From: Pseudomonadota bacterium
GTDB taxonomy: Bacteria; Pseudomonadota; Alphaproteobacteria; Rhodospirillales; Magnetospirillaceae
Reading direction: 5' to 3'
DNA: 64,000 nt
Assembly: GCA_021793155.1 (NCBI GenBank)
Contig: JAJYTF010000008.1
Coordinates: 62,001-126,000, forward strand
Positions within the stretch are counted from its first letter, which is position 1; every line of letters starts with the position of its first letter. The notes beneath the pieces were generated by a model, which worked only from the letters and a program-made list of their open reading frames with translations, was not told where the DNA came from and did no database searches. Below are positions 1 through 8,162 of the stretch, in pieces. Made by a program: the position numbers and the translations under genes.

Positions 1-1118
1 GCGGTAACGGACGATGCGGCCCGGATACCTGCGGCCGTAACCGCGATCGTGCAGGAGCCGGCCAGTGGCTGGCCGAGAAGATCGGACAAGCGGCTCAGAT
101 CCGACAGAGACAGATTCAGGCGTGCCTCCATCGGCCCGTCGGAGCCGGTGCCGAGTCTTGCCGAGCCGGTGAGATCAGCCGCCGCCAGGCTCAGCGTGAT
201 TTCCGTCGAGCGGATGTTGCCATTCGGCTGCCATCCGCCCGCCAGATGGAGGCGGGCGTCGTTTCCTACCACCGGGCGGATGGTGGGGGGCAGCAAGGCA
301 CCGGCCGCCACCAGGCCATCGATGCTGGCCCGATATCCCCCGGCGTTGGAAAGAGTGATGGTTGTGCCCAGCCGTGCCGCGGCGCCAGCCTCGGCATCCA
401 GGCGGCCGCGCCAGTCGGACAGCGGTCCGTCTCCAACCAGCCGCAGGGAGAAGGGAAGATGGTCAGCCCGCGACAGGAGGTGGTCGAGCAGCGTGCCGGT
501 TGGTTCCTCGGCGTCGACGGCAAGGCCCAGGCGGACCGGCAGGCCGGACAAGGAAATGGCGGCGTCGATCCGCCCCGGCTGGCCGTCGATCCGGCTGAAG
601 GCCAGGTGGACGCTGCGGCGGCCGTTCTCGATTGTCGCGTCACCCGCCAGGGCCAGCGCTATCGGTCTGCCGAGGACTGGTGCGGCCAGTTGAATGGAAG
701 GAAGGTCGAGGTGCCGAAGATCGATGGGAATCGGAATTCGGGTCGGTTCCTGCCCGGCTGTCCGCTGCGACGAGGGCTGCGGTCGGCGGTCCACGGTGAT
801 CCTGGCGGCGCCCAGCTCGGCGATGGTCAGGCGGCCGTGCAGCAAGTCGCCAAGTCTGAGCGTGCACACGGCTCTGTCGATCCTGGCCCATATGCCGTCC
901 GCATCGCGTAATTCGATCCATGCGATGGACATGTCCCATGGGATGCTTCCGTTCAGGCCGCTGATCCGTGCTTCGCCGGACAGGCGTTGATTGATCAGCG
1001 CCGCCAACCACTCCTGTCCCTGCTCGGTTTGCAGACCGGCGAAAAGCAAGGCAATGCCCCCCACCACGGATGCGGGGATCCAGGCGATGATTTTCAAGCT
1101 CAATCGGAGCCAGCGCAT
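1..1118 (-). CDS. tamB: Translocation and assembly module protein TamB, N-terminal part (cut by window edge)
   Basis: An open minus-strand frame starts at ATG 1118 and runs without a stop off the window at base 1, giving about 372 residues of a protein that is usually over 1,000. The N-terminus is a signal anchor (LKIIAWIPASVVGGIALLF), followed by the TamB opening pattern: an EQGQEW segment, then ISGLNGSIPWDMSIAWIELR and DADGIWARID, then long repeated beta-strand stretches. TamB is an inner-membrane-anchored periplasmic protein that works with the outer-membrane protein TamA in outer-membrane assembly and lipid transport. The C-terminal TamB domain would lie outside the window, and tamA is not visible. 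The call rests on the N-terminal pattern only. Confidence 0.8.
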   Translation of the reverse strand, partial: MRWLRLSLKIIAWIPASVVGGIALLFAGLQTEQGQEWLAALINQRLSGEARISGLNGSIPWDMSIAWIELRDADGIWARIDRAVCTLRLGDLLHGRLTIAELGAARITVDRRPQPSSQRTAGQEPTRIPIPIDLRHLDLPSIQLAAPVLGRPIALALAGDATIENGRRSVHLAFSRIDGQPGRIDAAISLSGLPVRLGLAVDAEEPTGTLLDHLLSRADHLPFSLRLVGDGPLSDWRGRLDAEAGAAARLGTTITLSNAGGYRASIDGLVAAGALLPPTIRPVVGNDARLHLAGGWQPNGNIRSTEITLSLAAADLTGSARLGTGSDGPMEARLNLSLSDLSRLSDLLGQPLAGSCTIAVTAAGIRAASSVT

Positions 1119-1249
1119 AAACGAACAACGGTGGCGGCCGGAAGGGAGTTCTCGCCGGAGACGCCGCGGCGTTGCTCTTTCCGGAGCGGCGTCTTTACGC
1201 TAGAGTCGACACCCGATGGGAGTGTGAATCGATTTCCCGGGGCAAAAGC

Positions 1250-1510
1250 ATGACGCGGTGGTCATTGGTGTTGGTTTTGCTGTCGGTCACGGCGGCGGGG
1301 GCGGCCGCCCAGGAACCGCAGGCCAGGGGGGCGAACCTCGCGGTGTACCAGCAGAAGGCGGCGGTCAACGCGGCCTGCTTGCAGCTTCACGGGAAGTTGA
1401 TCTACGGTTCAGGCGCGCCGCAATGCCAATTGCCCAAGGTGGTGAGCGGCGGAGCCCTGCCGACTCGCCAAGTGCTCGGCAGGCTGGCACCGATCACGGC
1501 GAAACACTAG
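1250..1510 (+). CDS. Small secreted protein of unknown function
   Basis: This 86-residue protein begins with a good signal peptide (RWSLVLVLLSVTAAGAAAQ, probable cleavage after AAA). The mature part of about 65 residues has two cysteines (ACLQLHG and PQCQLPK), which could form a disulfide in the periplasm. I do not recognise a family. The stop codon TAG lies inside the CTAG that begins the 123-bp repeat element. Insertion of the element therefore fixes, and may have changed, the C-terminus of this protein. Divergent from tamB. Confidence 0.55.
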   Translation: MTRWSLVLVLLSVTAAGAAAQEPQARGANLAVYQQKAAVNAACLQLHGKLIYGSGAPQCQLPKVVSGGALPTRQVLGRLAPITAKH

Positions 1511-1629
1511 TGGTCCGCCCCAGACGCTTGGTCCCCAAGCGCCTGGATCAGGCGGCCCACCAACCAATTGAATTGTGGTGAAAATTCGACGGCTGGTGGC
1601 GGTACCATCCGTCGGATTTTCACCACTAG
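1507..1629. mobile_element. 123-bp MITE-like element, copy 1
   Basis: The element is bounded by CTAGTGGT and ACCACTAG, an 8-bp terminal inverted repeat that includes CTAG. Inside are two strong hairpins: CAGACGCTTGG/CCAAGCGCCTG near the left end, and a long palindrome built from GGTGAAAATTCGACGG and CCGTCGGATTTTCACC at the right end. An inverted copy at 7597-7719 matches over all 123 bases by eye. It has no coding capacity. The CTAG boundary recalls the target preference of IS630/Tc1-type transposases, so a non-autonomous element mobilised by one of these is a reasonable inference. Confidence 0.8.
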
Positions 1630-1735
1630 GAGCCCGTCCCCGTAACCCCTCGCCCCTCGCCCACGGAGTGGGAGAGGGAGGGGCCCGTCGCGGAGCGATG
1701 AGAGGGCGAGGGTACGCGCGCCACGGCGCCATATG
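1630..1735. repeat. REP-like palindromic GC-rich sequence
   Basis: This stretch contains CCCTCGCCCCTCGCCC on the left and GAGAGGGCGAGGG on the right, with GAGTGGGAGAGGGAGGGG between them. A transcript could fold into a long imperfect hairpin. A related motif (CGGCCCCTCTCCCGC) occurs near 11088. It resembles the intergenic REP sequences common in GC-rich proteobacteria. It lies between the 123-bp element and the transposase scar, where no gene is present. Confidence 0.4.
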
Positions 1736-1753
1736 GCTTGCGAGTGGCGAAGT

Positions 1754-2282
1754 TCAGGCGGCGGCTCCCGCCAGTTTCAGGATGTTGTGGACCGTGCACG
1801 GCATCGCCCATTCGGCGGTGACCTTCTTGAAGCCGCGCATCAGGAACTGCCGGAAGCTCCTGGCATGCTTGATCTGGCCAAAGGCGGGTTCGACGGTCTG
1901 CTTGCGTAGCCGGTAGGGACTGTCGAAGCCGCCGTCCCGCAGGCGTTTTCGCATCTCTTCGGTCTTGGGCGTCGTCGAAGCTTTGCCGCCGTCGGGGGCG
2001 GCTTCACCGTGCTTCTGGCGGCCCGTGGCAATGAAGGCGTCGATGTCGCGGTGTTCCATGGCCTGGATGTTGGCCTCGGAGCAATAACCGCTGGCGGCGG
2101 AAACCTGGGCCGGTTTGTGGCCGGTGTTGGCCGTGATGGCATCGACCATGCCGACCAATTGCCCGCTGTCGGCTGCGGAATTTCGCGATCGGCCGGAAAT
2201 CGGGCCGATTCTGGGCGGTGACCGCCATGAAATCCAGCCGCTCCTCGCAGGCCCGCGCCAAGCGCCGCGACGAATACACGCC
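1754..2282 (-). pseudogene. IS1182-family transposase remnant with internal deletion
   Basis: Two pieces of one transposase are read on the minus strand. The N-terminal piece (from about 2282) has GVYSSRRLARACEERLDFMA and continues to IAKFR. The C-terminal piece (from about 2175, in another frame) has the DDE region SGYCSEANI and the ending YRLRKQTVEPAFGQIKHAR followed by EWAMPCTVHNILKL. In intact IS1182-type proteins these are separated by well over 100 residues, so the middle has been lost at about 2175-2190. No inverted terminal repeats were found. The scar cannot encode an active enzyme. Confidence 0.8.
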
Positions 2283-2498
2283 TCGGCTTTAGCCTTGGAG
2301 CGGCTTAGGTGTCCGTTCGAAGGCGAGAACCGCGAAAAGCCTGCGCGGCGCTTGAGTGCCGTGGTCAGGGTGGCCGCGTCACCGATCGAATGGCACAGCT
2401 TGGTCCCGCCTGCAGTTCTTCGGCACGGGTTAATGCAAGTTAGGGCGCCGAGGCTGGAAATGGAGCGATACTATTGCCCAGGGACTGCGGTGGTCATC

Positions 2499-4322
2499 AT
2501 GGAAGGCAAACAAAATCTTCAGATGCTGTTGGTCTTCATGATGTTTTTCGTGCTGCTTCTGCTGCGTTCCTGTTGGCAGGAGACGCAACGGATCGAAGTG
2601 GTTCCTTACAGCAGTTTTCAAAGCTATCTAGACCAGGGCAAGATCGACAGCCTGGTGGTCTCGCAGGACTATATCCATGGTATCCTGAAAGAGCCGGATG
2701 CGGCGGGCGGCAAGGAATTCGTCACCTCGCGCGTCGATCCCACCATGGCCGAACAGCTGCGTGGCAAAGGCGTCGCGTTCAGCGGCGAACCGGCACCGGG
2801 TTGGCTCAAGCAGCTCGTTTCCTGGATCTTCTTGCCGGTGGTCTTCATCACCGTCTGGGTGCTGCTTAGCCGATGGATCGGCGGCGCCGCGGGGGCCGGC
2901 GGCGGCTTCCTGGCGGTCGGCAAGAGCAAGGCCAAAGTCTATGTGGAGACCGGCATCAAGACGACCTTCCAGGATGTCGCCGGAGTCGACGAAGCCAAAG
3001 CGGAACTGGTCGAGATCGTTCGCTTCCTCAAGGATCCGCAGGAGTTCGGCCGTCTTGGGGCGCGCGTGCCGAAGGGGGCGCTGCTGGTCGGGCCTCCAGG
3101 CACCGGCAAGACCCTGTTGGCCCGCGCAGTCGCCGGCGAGGCCGGGGTGCCGTTCTTCTCGACCAACGGATCCGAATTTGTCGAGATGTTCGTCGGTGTG
3201 GGAGCGGCGCGCGTCCGCGACCTGTTTGAGCAGGCGCGCCGCTCGGCGCCGGCCATTATCTTCATCGATGAACTGGACGCCCTGGGCCGTGCCCGTGGCA
3301 TCTACCCGCAAATCGGCGGCCACGACGAGAAGGAGCAGACCCTGAACCAGCTTCTGGCCGAGCTGGACGGTTTCGACCCGACGGTGGGCCTGGTGCTGTT
3401 GGCCGCCACCAACCGCCCGGAAGTACTGGATCCGGCATTGCTGCGCGCCGGCCGTTTCGACAGGCAGATCCTGGTGGACCGCCCGGACAAGAGCGGCCGG
3501 CTGCAGATTCTGGTCATTCATGTACGGCGGGTGGCGCTGGCCGAGGACGTGGACCTCGACCAGGTCGCCGCCATGACGCCCGGCTTTACCGGGGCCGACC
3601 TCGCCAATCTGGTCAACGAGGCGGCGATGGTGGCGACACGGCGCGATGCCATGGCGGTCGGAGCGCAGGACTTCATCGCGGCGATCGAGCGGCTGGTGGC
3701 CGGTTTGGAAAAGAAGTCGCGCATCCTGAACCCGGTGGAGCGCAGGGTGGTGGCTTTCCATGAGATGGGGCATGCGCTGGTGGCCATGGCTATCCCAGGG
3801 TGCGATCCGGTGCAGAAGGTTTCCATCATCCCCCGCGGCATCGCCGCGCTGGGCTACACCATCCAGCGGCCGACCGAAGATCGGTTCCTGATGAGCCGCC
3901 GAGAACTGGAGAACAAGATGGCCGTGCTGCTGGCCGGGCGGGCGGCCGAGACGTTGATGTTCGACGATGTCTCAACCGGGGCGGCGGACGACCTGGTCAA
4001 GGCGACCGACATCGCCCGCGGCATGGTGATGCGCTACGGCATGGATGCCAAGCTGGGCCCCATCGCCTACGACACCGAAACCGGCCGGTTCCTCGGGCAA
4101 CAGGACGGGGCCTTCTGGATGCCGCGGCGCTTCAGCGAAGATACCGCCCACGAGATCGATTGCGCGGTGCGGGACCTGACGGCCGCCGCCTTCGACCGGG
4201 CGGTGGCCATCCTGCGCCGCGAATCGGCCGCCTTGCGCCAAGGAGCGGAGCTGCTGCTCGAACGGGAGACGCTGGCGGCGGAGGAAATCCCGCATCCCGC
4301 CCCCGTCCAATCAGGGCTCTGA
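2499..4322 (+). CDS. ftsH: FtsH-family ATP-dependent zinc metalloprotease (accessory copy)
   Basis: This 607-residue membrane AAA+ protease would degrade damaged or regulatory proteins at the inner membrane. Order of parts: N-terminal membrane segment (residues about 7-24), short periplasmic region with [16 protein letters not shown], second membrane segment ([18 protein letters not shown]), then the AAA domain with Walker A GPPGTGKT, Walker [12 protein letters not shown] and the second region of homology [19 protein letters not shown], then the peptidase domain with zinc motif HEMGH. The frame is open far upstream into the transposase scar; ATG 2499 is chosen because the FtsH pattern starts there, with ATG 2460 as an alternative. 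Its orphan position, without the usual tilS or folP neighbours, suggests a second copy beside the housekeeping ftsH. Confidence 0.88.
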   Translation: MEGKQNLQMLLVFMMFFVLLLLRSCWQETQRIEVVPYSSFQSYLDQGKIDSLVVSQDYIHGILKEPDAAGGKEFVTSRVDPTMAEQLRGKGVAFSGEPAPGWLKQLVSWIFLPVVFITVWVLLSRWIGGAAGAGGGFLAVGKSKAKVYVETGIKTTFQDVAGVDEAKAELVEIVRFLKDPQEFGRLGARVPKGALLVGPPGTGKTLLARAVAGEAGVPFFSTNGSEFVEMFVGVGAARVRDLFEQARRSAPAIIFIDELDALGRARGIYPQIGGHDEKEQTLNQLLAELDGFDPTVGLVLLAATNRPEVLDPALLRAGRFDRQILVDRPDKSGRLQILVIHVRRVALAEDVDLDQVAAMTPGFTGADLANLVNEAAMVATRRDAMAVGAQDFIAAIERLVAGLEKKSRILNPVERRVVAFHEMGHALVAMAIPGCDPVQKVSIIPRGIAALGYTIQRPTEDRFLMSRRELENKMAVLLAGRAAETLMFDDVSTGAADDLVKATDIARGMVMRYGMDAKLGPIAYDTETGRFLGQQDGAFWMPRRFSEDTAHEIDCAVRDLTAAAFDRAVAILRRESAALRQGAELLLERETLAAEEIPHPAPVQSGL

Positions 4323-4342
4323 TGCGTCTTCCGCTTCGCTGC

Positions 4343-4371
4343 GGAACCAAGGGTCCGGGGCGGACTACTGG
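4343..4371. repeat. Degenerate end fragment of the 123-bp element
   Basis: The sequence GGAACCAAGGGTCCGGGG followed by CGGACTACTGG matches the outer end of the 123-bp element (compare GGACCAAGCGTCTGGGG and CGGACCACTAGG in copy 2) with a few differences. It sits in the 177-bp gap between ftsH and the convergent outer-membrane gene. The rest of that gap holds a small TTCCGC/GCGGAA hairpin just after the ftsH stop and nothing else recognised. Confidence 0.45.
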
Positions 4372-4499
4372 TACTAACCAGTTAGCCCTTGTGGGGCGCC
4401 GGGAATGCCCAAATTCACCTTCTCCTACGAGGAGAGGGGTGATATCTGGTCATCCCTCAGCTCCTCCCCGGGAAGATGCCATCGTACGGGAGCGGCGGG

Positions 4500-5270
4500 C
4501 TAGAATCGCATCTCCCATTCCATCCGCCAGCGGACGGCTCCGACCGGGCTGGGGCCGGTGGCGCCGAACAGATAGCCGGCTTCGTATTTCAGCTTGCCAT
4601 ACGGGCCCAGCAGAGCTTCGCCCAAGACCACAGGGCCCGCCAGCAATTGCTGGTTCGGGAATTTGACCAGAGGATTGAACTGGCCGGCGTCGCCGTATAC
4701 CTCGACCGCGGGCGAGGCCAGCCGATAAATATTCCAGCGGCTCTGCCAGGCATAGCTGGTATCCCAGCCGTGGGTTTCCTGGTCGGAACCGATCTGCTTG
4801 GTGAAGAACAGGTTCAGGATGTGGGTCGTGCGCCCGATGTCCTTCTGCACCAGCGGGCCGAAGGTGGTCTCGTCGGCGATGCCATTCTGGATGGCATGGC
4901 CGTATTCCCAGTAGAAGCCTAAATCGGCCCAGTATTCGCCAGGCTCGGTGAAGCGAAGGGTGTTCTCCCAGACGAACCCTTGCAGATTGGTCGGCTGGTC
5001 GGGCCCCGGCCCGCGTTCGAAGTCGAATTCCAACTCGGGATACCACCACGAGGTAACGCCGTAGCCGATCTCGGCGGTGTTGCTGGTCGCGCCGCCCTTG
5101 GCGGGGTTGCCATCGATGATGGCGGCGCCGTTATGCTCGAGCTCCCATACTCCCTGATCGATGTCGTCAGGCGACCGTACGAGGTAATCCGCATGGGCGG
5201 TAAGGGGAAACAGCAGGGCGGCAAGGGCGCAGAGGGGGCCTGCCGGCCGTCTGCGGACGGTCGTTACCAT
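4500..5270 (-). CDS. Predicted outer-membrane beta-barrel protein linked to iron uptake
   Basis: The 256-residue product has a signal peptide (AGPLCALAALLFPLTAHA) and then alternating amphipathic strands rich in W, Y and F. It ends in RMEWEMRF, with the terminal phenylalanine typical of Bam-inserted barrels. I do not recognise a named family; there is no TonB box or plug domain, so it is not a classic TonB receptor. It is the last gene of a minus-strand set with the cupredoxin (26-bp gap) and the FTR1 permease. This placement suggests an outer-membrane or periplasm-facing role in the same iron process. Confidence 0.7.
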   Translation of the reverse strand: MVTTVRRRPAGPLCALAALLFPLTAHADYLVRSPDDIDQGVWELEHNGAAIIDGNPAKGGATSNTAEIGYGVTSWWYPELEFDFERGPGPDQPTNLQGFVWENTLRFTEPGEYWADLGFYWEYGHAIQNGIADETTFGPLVQKDIGRTTHILNLFFTKQIGSDQETHGWDTSYAWQSRWNIYRLASPAVEVYGDAGQFNPLVKFPNQQLLAGPVVLGEALLGPYGKLKYEAGYLFGATGPSPVGAVRWRMEWEMRF

Positions 5271-5296
5271 GACGTTCAGCTCTCGTGATTAGGGGA

Positions 5297-5614
5297 TCAG
5301 CGGGCGACCAGGACGCCCTTGGCATCCTGGTGGAAATCGTCGAAAAACGGGTATTCGCCTTTGTCCAAGGGGCCGATGAAGACCGGAACCTCCTTGCCGG
5401 GAGGCACGACCTTCTCGCGGTCCATCTGGAAGCTTTCGAATTCCGCCGCGACGTCGTCGTCATTCCTGACCAGAAGTTTGATTTTGGTGCCCGCCGGGAT
5501 CTCGATCCGCTCGGGCTGGAATTTGTGATCCTTGATGGTCAGGTGCAGCGGTTCTTCGGCCATCGCCGGTACGGCCAAACAAAGCAGTGCCACAGCGAAC
5601 AGGGGAATGCGCAT
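5297..5614 (-). CDS. Periplasmic cupredoxin-domain protein (Cupredoxin_1/EfeO-like)
   Basis: This 105-residue protein has a signal peptide (PLFAVALLCLAVPAMA) and one cupredoxin-like fold. The family pattern is clear: EFESFQMDREKVVPPGKEV, IGPLDKGEYPFF, then DFHQDAKG. No cysteine is present, so it lacks the usual blue-copper ligand set; the possible metal ligands are histidine and methionine (KDHKF, FQM, DFHQD). Such proteins accompany FTR1 permeases, where they are thought to bind or oxidise iron in the periplasm. The gene lies 29 bp after the FTR1 stop, so co-transcription is likely. Confidence 0.82.
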   Translation of the reverse strand: MRIPLFAVALLCLAVPAMAEEPLHLTIKDHKFQPERIEIPAGTKIKLLVRNDDDVAAEFESFQMDREKVVPPGKEVPVFIGPLDKGEYPFFDDFHQDAKGVLVAR

Positions 5615-5643
5615 GGGTAACCTCATTGCCGTCAGAACGGCCG

Positions 5644-6495
5644 TCAGGGGTGGGAAGAATTGACATTGTCGGAGGGTGCCGTCCGGGCGGGCGTGCTCTG
5701 CGCGGCGAAACGGGCCAAGCCGACGAGCACCAGCAGGGTTGTGGCGTAGGCTGCCACCTGGACGCCCGATGGGCGGGCGGAATAGCCGATCAGGGCGTGC
5801 AGGGCGCTTCCGGCCCAACTGTCCTCGCTGAGCAGGAACGAGGTGTTCCACAGATGGTCGCCCCAACTCGGCAGGATATCGGCGCTGGCCAGGACGGCTG
5901 CCGCCTGTCCAGCCATTCCTGCGGCGAGAAGGGCGATCAGCCAGTTGGTCACGGCGAACAGATTCCTGAGCGGGATGGCGACCAGGCCGCGATAGAGCAG
6001 GAAAGAGACGAGCGCGGCAAGCAGAAGGCCTATGCCGCCGCCCGCCAGCATCGGCGCCGGCCCGGCATGGATGGAAGCGGCGATCCCGTAAAGGAACAGT
6101 GCGACTTCGGAACCCTCGCGCAGGACCGCCACTGCCACCACCACCGCCAAGGCCAGCAGGGAGCGCTCGCCGCCTTTTACCGCGCGGCCGACGGCCGACA
6201 TCTCTCTCGCCATTTCGCGCCCATGCCGGGCCATCCAGGTGTTGTGCCAGCCGAGCATGGCGACGGCGACGATCAGGATTGCCGCGGTAAAGACCTCCTG
6301 GCCGACGCCCTCCAGGGCCTCGGCGATAGCGGCGGCGAATCCTGCCACTACGGTCGCTCCCAGGCTTCCAGCCAGGACGCCGCCGGCGATCCACCGGCCG
6401 CGGCCGGTGACACCCTCGGTCGCGGCGAGGATAAGGCCGACGATCAATCCCGCTTCGAATACTTCTCGGAACACGATGAGCAGACTTGCCAGCAT
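5644..6495 (-). CDS. FTR1-family high-affinity iron permease
   Basis: The 283-residue product is an inner-membrane protein with about seven hydrophobic segments. It starts MLASLLIVFREVFEAGLIVG, and the first REXXE iron motif is REVFE at residues 10-14. The second motif reads REGSE (in LREGSEVALFLYG) where the family usually has REGLE; the glutamates thought to carry iron are kept. FTR1 proteins import iron with a partner oxidase or periplasmic binder, here presumably the cupredoxin downstream. ATG 6495 is chosen because the family starts at this point, although the frame stays open upstream. A palindrome 44 bp upstream may be a Fur-type site. Confidence 0.9.
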   Translation of the reverse strand: MLASLLIVFREVFEAGLIVGLILAATEGVTGRGRWIAGGVLAGSLGATVVAGFAAAIAEALEGVGQEVFTAAILIVAVAMLGWHNTWMARHGREMAREMSAVGRAVKGGERSLLALAVVVAVAVLREGSEVALFLYGIAASIHAGPAPMLAGGGIGLLLAALVSFLLYRGLVAIPLRNLFAVTNWLIALLAAGMAGQAAAVLASADILPSWGDHLWNTSFLLSEDSWAGSALHALIGYSARPSGVQVAAYATTLLVLVGLARFAAQSTPARTAPSDNVNSSHP

Positions 6496-6538
6496 AGCGC
6501 CTCCATTCAGTCCTGCTGCATGATGCAATGTGGTGCAA

Positions 6539-6555
6539 TTGCGACGCATTCGCAA
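6539..6555. promoter_or_regulatory. Palindrome TTGCGA-N5-TCGCAA upstream of the iron operon (candidate Fur-type site)
   Basis: The sequence has perfect 6-bp arms with a 5-bp centre and lies 44-60 bp before the FTR1 start codon. Alphaproteobacterial Fur-family sites are inverted repeats with TGC/GCA arms and AT-rich centres, so this is a plausible iron-responsive operator. The match is by eye, and this centre (CGCAT) is less AT-rich than usual. Confidence 0.45.
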
Positions 6556-6979
6556 CAACGGAGCGCCATGAATACCCGAAGGGGCCGGCGAAATCAATAC
6601 CCATTTCCGGCGTGACGCTATTGGTTCGTCACTTGGCCGCGGTTGGGTGGGGATACCGTCTGGTTCATACCTCAAGCAAGGCATGGGGCCGAGCACCGGC
6701 GCTGCGATGCCGCACAGATTTATCTTGTGGGCACCGGAGAACCGTTGGCCGGTGACAGGGATGACGGCGAGGGTGGAATTGAAGATCACCTCCACAAAGT
6801 GGATCTGCCGGATGGTCGTGACGATCCGACGCTCCTTTTCCACCTCGACCTGGTATCCGCGCTTCCGGGCTGGCCGCAGAGGCCCGGCTGCCATTTCGCA
6901 TTCTCTTGGAACGGTTGATCGTTCTTTTTGTTTCCTGAAAGACGAAAGCCTTCTCTTTCCATGGCCGAGGGTAAGATTC
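6556..6979. other. Intergenic region, no convincing gene
   Basis: The gap lies between the divergent FTR1 operon and the lipoprotein gene. A minus-strand frame in phase with FTR1 stays open from about 6894 and has a protein-like stretch (VEVEKERRIVTTIRQIHFVE), but it lacks a good ribosome site and I recognise no family. It may be an unrecognised upstream gene piece or chance. Promoters for both flanking genes should lie here. Confidence 0.3.
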
Positions 6980-7552
6980 TTGCGCCAGCCCGTCGTCACG
7001 CTCGGCCTGATCCTTCTGCTGGCATCCTGCCGGCAGACGTTGGAAGCCGATGTGACGCGGTTCAGCAGTCTGCCCGCCGACTGGCGCGGCCAGACCTTCG
7101 TCGTCCTTCCCGATCCAGGGCAGGACGATAGCCTGGAGTTCCGCGCCTATGCAGGGCTTGTTACAGATGGCCTGCAATCGCACGGACTGGAACCCGCGCG
7201 GCGCGGCGCAGAGCTGGCCAAGATCATCGTGACGGTCCATTGCGCCGGTGTGGGGACGCGGACCGAATATTGGTTCGACCCTGGCACCAACTGGGCAGGC
7301 TGGGGAGGTATCGACGACGGAACCTTGTATAGCCACACCTTCTTTCTGACTGCGCTGGACGTCGAACTGTACGACGCGGCGGCCTGGCGGAAGGGCCGCC
7401 GCCTTATGCTGTTTCAGGGCCACGTCCTGGGCCAGAGCGACATCGGGTCGCTGAACCGGACCATGCCCTATCTGGTTCAGGCGCTCTTCGCCGGCTTCCC
7501 GGGGGCCGACCACCAGACCGTGAGCGTGACGGTGCCGATGGCCGGAGGTTGA
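6980..7552 (+). CDS. DUF4136-like outer-membrane lipoprotein
   Basis: This predicted lipoprotein of 190 residues starts at TTG 6980 after the ribosome site GAGGG (6967-6971). That start puts the lipobox LLLASC about 15 residues in, so the cysteine would be lipidated. The mature part follows the DUF4136 pattern: DVTRFSSLPADWRGQTFVV near the start, a central segment with TEYWFDPG, and a C-terminal amphipathic part with LVQALFAGFPG. The family is periplasmic or outer-membrane attached and has no established function. An upstream in-frame start would bury the signal, so TTG is preferred. Confidence 0.7.
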   Translation: MRQPVVTLGLILLLASCRQTLEADVTRFSSLPADWRGQTFVVLPDPGQDDSLEFRAYAGLVTDGLQSHGLEPARRGAELAKIIVTVHCAGVGTRTEYWFDPGTNWAGWGGIDDGTLYSHTFFLTALDVELYDAAAWRKGRRLMLFQGHVLGQSDIGSLNRTMPYLVQALFAGFPGADHQTVSVTVPMAGG

Positions 7553-7596
7553 GCGGCAAGGATTTTAGTCCGAATTGCTGGCGCGCCTGCGATCCC

Positions 7597-7719
7597 CTAG
7601 TGGTGAAAATCCGACGGATGGTACCGCCACCAGCCGTCGAATTTTCACCACAATTCAATTGGTTGGTGGGCCGCCTGATCCAGGCGCTTGGGGACCAAGC
7701 GTCTGGGGCGGACCACTAG
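7597..7719. mobile_element. 123-bp MITE-like element, copy 2 (inverted)
   Basis: This is the reverse complement of copy 1 with no difference seen in 123 bases. It begins CTAGTGGTGAAAATCC and ends GCGGACCACTAG. The two copies face each other across about 6 kb that holds ftsH, the iron operon and the lipoprotein gene, so recombination between them would invert that block. Perfect identity implies recent movement or gene conversion. Confidence 0.8.
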
Positions 7720-7837
7720 GCTGGAGAGATGCCGGTGAGAGTGGCCATGTCCAATATTGCAGACGAAGCCGGGCCCGAGGTTGTCGCCTTCTCCTCGGAT
7801 CGGCTGCGGCTCTACAGCCAGAACTGCGGTGCGCTGA

Positions 7838-7951
7838 CGGCTGGCCGCCATTCTTGGACACAGGCTGGAAATGACCTCGCAATTGGGACGGGGCTCCTGC
7901 CTCACCATCGACCTTCCGCTTTGCGAGGCGCCGGCAGCATCCCGTCGATAA
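7838..7951 (+). pseudogene. 3' remnant of a histidine kinase (ATPase-domain end)
   Basis: A short frame bounded by stops reads RLAAILGHRLEM then TSQLGRGSCLTIDLPL. This is the G2-box end of a HATPase domain as found in hybrid kinases (compare RRLAEILGAEVRVFSVPGRG in the kinase at 54257). No upstream kinase sequence is present, because the 123-bp element lies 118 bp before it. It is a decayed paralog next to an intact kinase of the same type. Confidence 0.6.
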
Positions 7952-8162
7952 CCTTCCGAGCCATGCGCTTGCGGATCCGGCGGGCCCCCATCTGGGCTAT
8001 CTCCTTTGCGGTGGTTGCCGGACAGGGCAAGCGCCGCGAATAGTACCGCCCTGAGAGGACCATAGTCGAAAGGCATAGATAATGCGCCAGGGGAACGGCT
8101 GAGGGTGGCGGCGAGCGCCCATGGCGGCCGGATGCAGATAGTGGATATCCGCTGAATCGGCC

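Noticed and set aside
1172-1249. Longer N-terminus for the 86-residue secreted protein
   Set aside because: The extension would place the signal peptide internally; ATG 1250 gives a normal signal sequence.
2115-2498. N-terminal extension of FtsH by 128 residues
   Set aside because: This stretch overlaps the transposase scar and lacks FtsH similarity; the membrane anchor begins only after 2499.
5297-6604. Minus-strand 435-residue frame joining the cupredoxin with an upstream region
   Set aside because: The upstream part is an Arg-rich shadow of FTR1; the cupredoxin has its own signal peptide and start at 5614.
7729-8043. 104-codon plus-strand ORF
   Set aside because: It overlaps the kinase remnant in another frame and has shadow-like composition.
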